DNA of 64,000 bases from Aeromonas diversa CDC 2478-85 (GTDB lineage: Bacteria > Pseudomonadota > Gammaproteobacteria > Enterobacterales > Aeromonadaceae): assembly GCF_000819805.1 (NCBI RefSeq), contig NZ_CDCE01000034.1, forward strand, positions 124,838 through 188,837. The letters run 5' to 3'. A program made the position numbers and the translations under genes. The notes beneath the pieces were generated by a model. It searched no databases and was not told where the DNA came from. It worked only from the letters and a program-made list of their open reading frames with translations. Of the stretch, positions 63,975-64,000 are shown piece by piece. Within the stretch, counting starts at the first letter, position 1, and each line of letters opens with the position of its first letter.

Positions 63975-64000
63975 TTTTATACCCTTGTCATTAAGATCTG

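Noticed and set aside
1-64000. tRNA, rRNA, CRISPR arrays and insertion sequences
   Set aside because: Read by eye on both strands, I saw no cloverleaf, regular repeat-spacer pattern or transposase frame. A tRNA search program could still find something missed.

Overview
The window looks like chromosomal DNA of a GC-rich gammaproteobacterium, most likely an Aeromonas or close relative. This is inferred from gene order (pabC-mltG-tmk-holB-tatD; yceD-rpmF-plsX-fabHDG-acpP-fabF; rne/rluC; letAB near rsmF), from product lengths (MetG 677 aa, AcpP 78 aa) and from a GbpA-type chitin-active protein behind a c-di-GMP riboswitch. I saw no rRNA, tRNA, CRISPR array or intact insertion sequence.

Region 1 (1-16,320) is an accessory envelope/exopolysaccharide region. 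It opens with a gene tail and a lipoprotein. An exosortase and a small partner gene follow, divergent from a von Willebrand A-domain protein whose C-terminus ends in an LPLPA-type sorting tail. Next come a Wzz-type co-polymerase (leftward) and a GT4-GT2-initiating sugar transferase operon (rightward). A hybrid histidine kinase pairs with a periplasmic molybdopterin-fold protein. The last operon is STAS protein, lipoprotein, SLBB export protein, CpsD-like P-loop protein, a HATPase-REC-PP2C switch protein and a membrane lipase. The set resembles the Vibrio fischeri syp locus (sypA, C, D, E, O, P, Q, R). I can read sigma-54 (-24/-12) promoter matches in front of the STAS operon, in front of both wzz and the GT operon, and in front of the exosortase, so these units may form one regulon.

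Region 2 (16,346-24,868) is a neutral-lipid/wax-ester gene set: a two-domain fatty acyl reductase of the 661-residue Marinobacter type, a phasin, a patatin, a TetR regulator, a TPR-like protein, a WS/DGAT acyltransferase, a PHA-granule-region protein and an FFLEELY-type protein. No PHA synthase is present.

Region 3 (24,865-35,590) holds a chemoreceptor with its own binding protein, the prpBCD methylcitrate operon with a 16-bp palindrome in front of it, the lipid-transport genes letA (split in two) and letB (seven MCE domains), and a second solitary binding protein.

Region 4 (35,679-38,960) has rsmF, a possible small RNA, then a small ribbon-helix-helix-like gene and an orphan tyrosine recombinase with palindromes in front of it, a likely remnant of an integrative element.

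Region 5 (38,961-64,000) is core housekeeping: tatD-holB-tmk-mltG-pabC, the fab/rpmF cluster, maf (yceF), gbpA with its riboswitch, rluC and rne (divergent), pit, dcd, udk, mrp, metG, a CHAD protein and acylphosphatase. A 9-base sequence between the -10 box and the start codon is identical in yceD and rluC, implying nearly leaderless messages.
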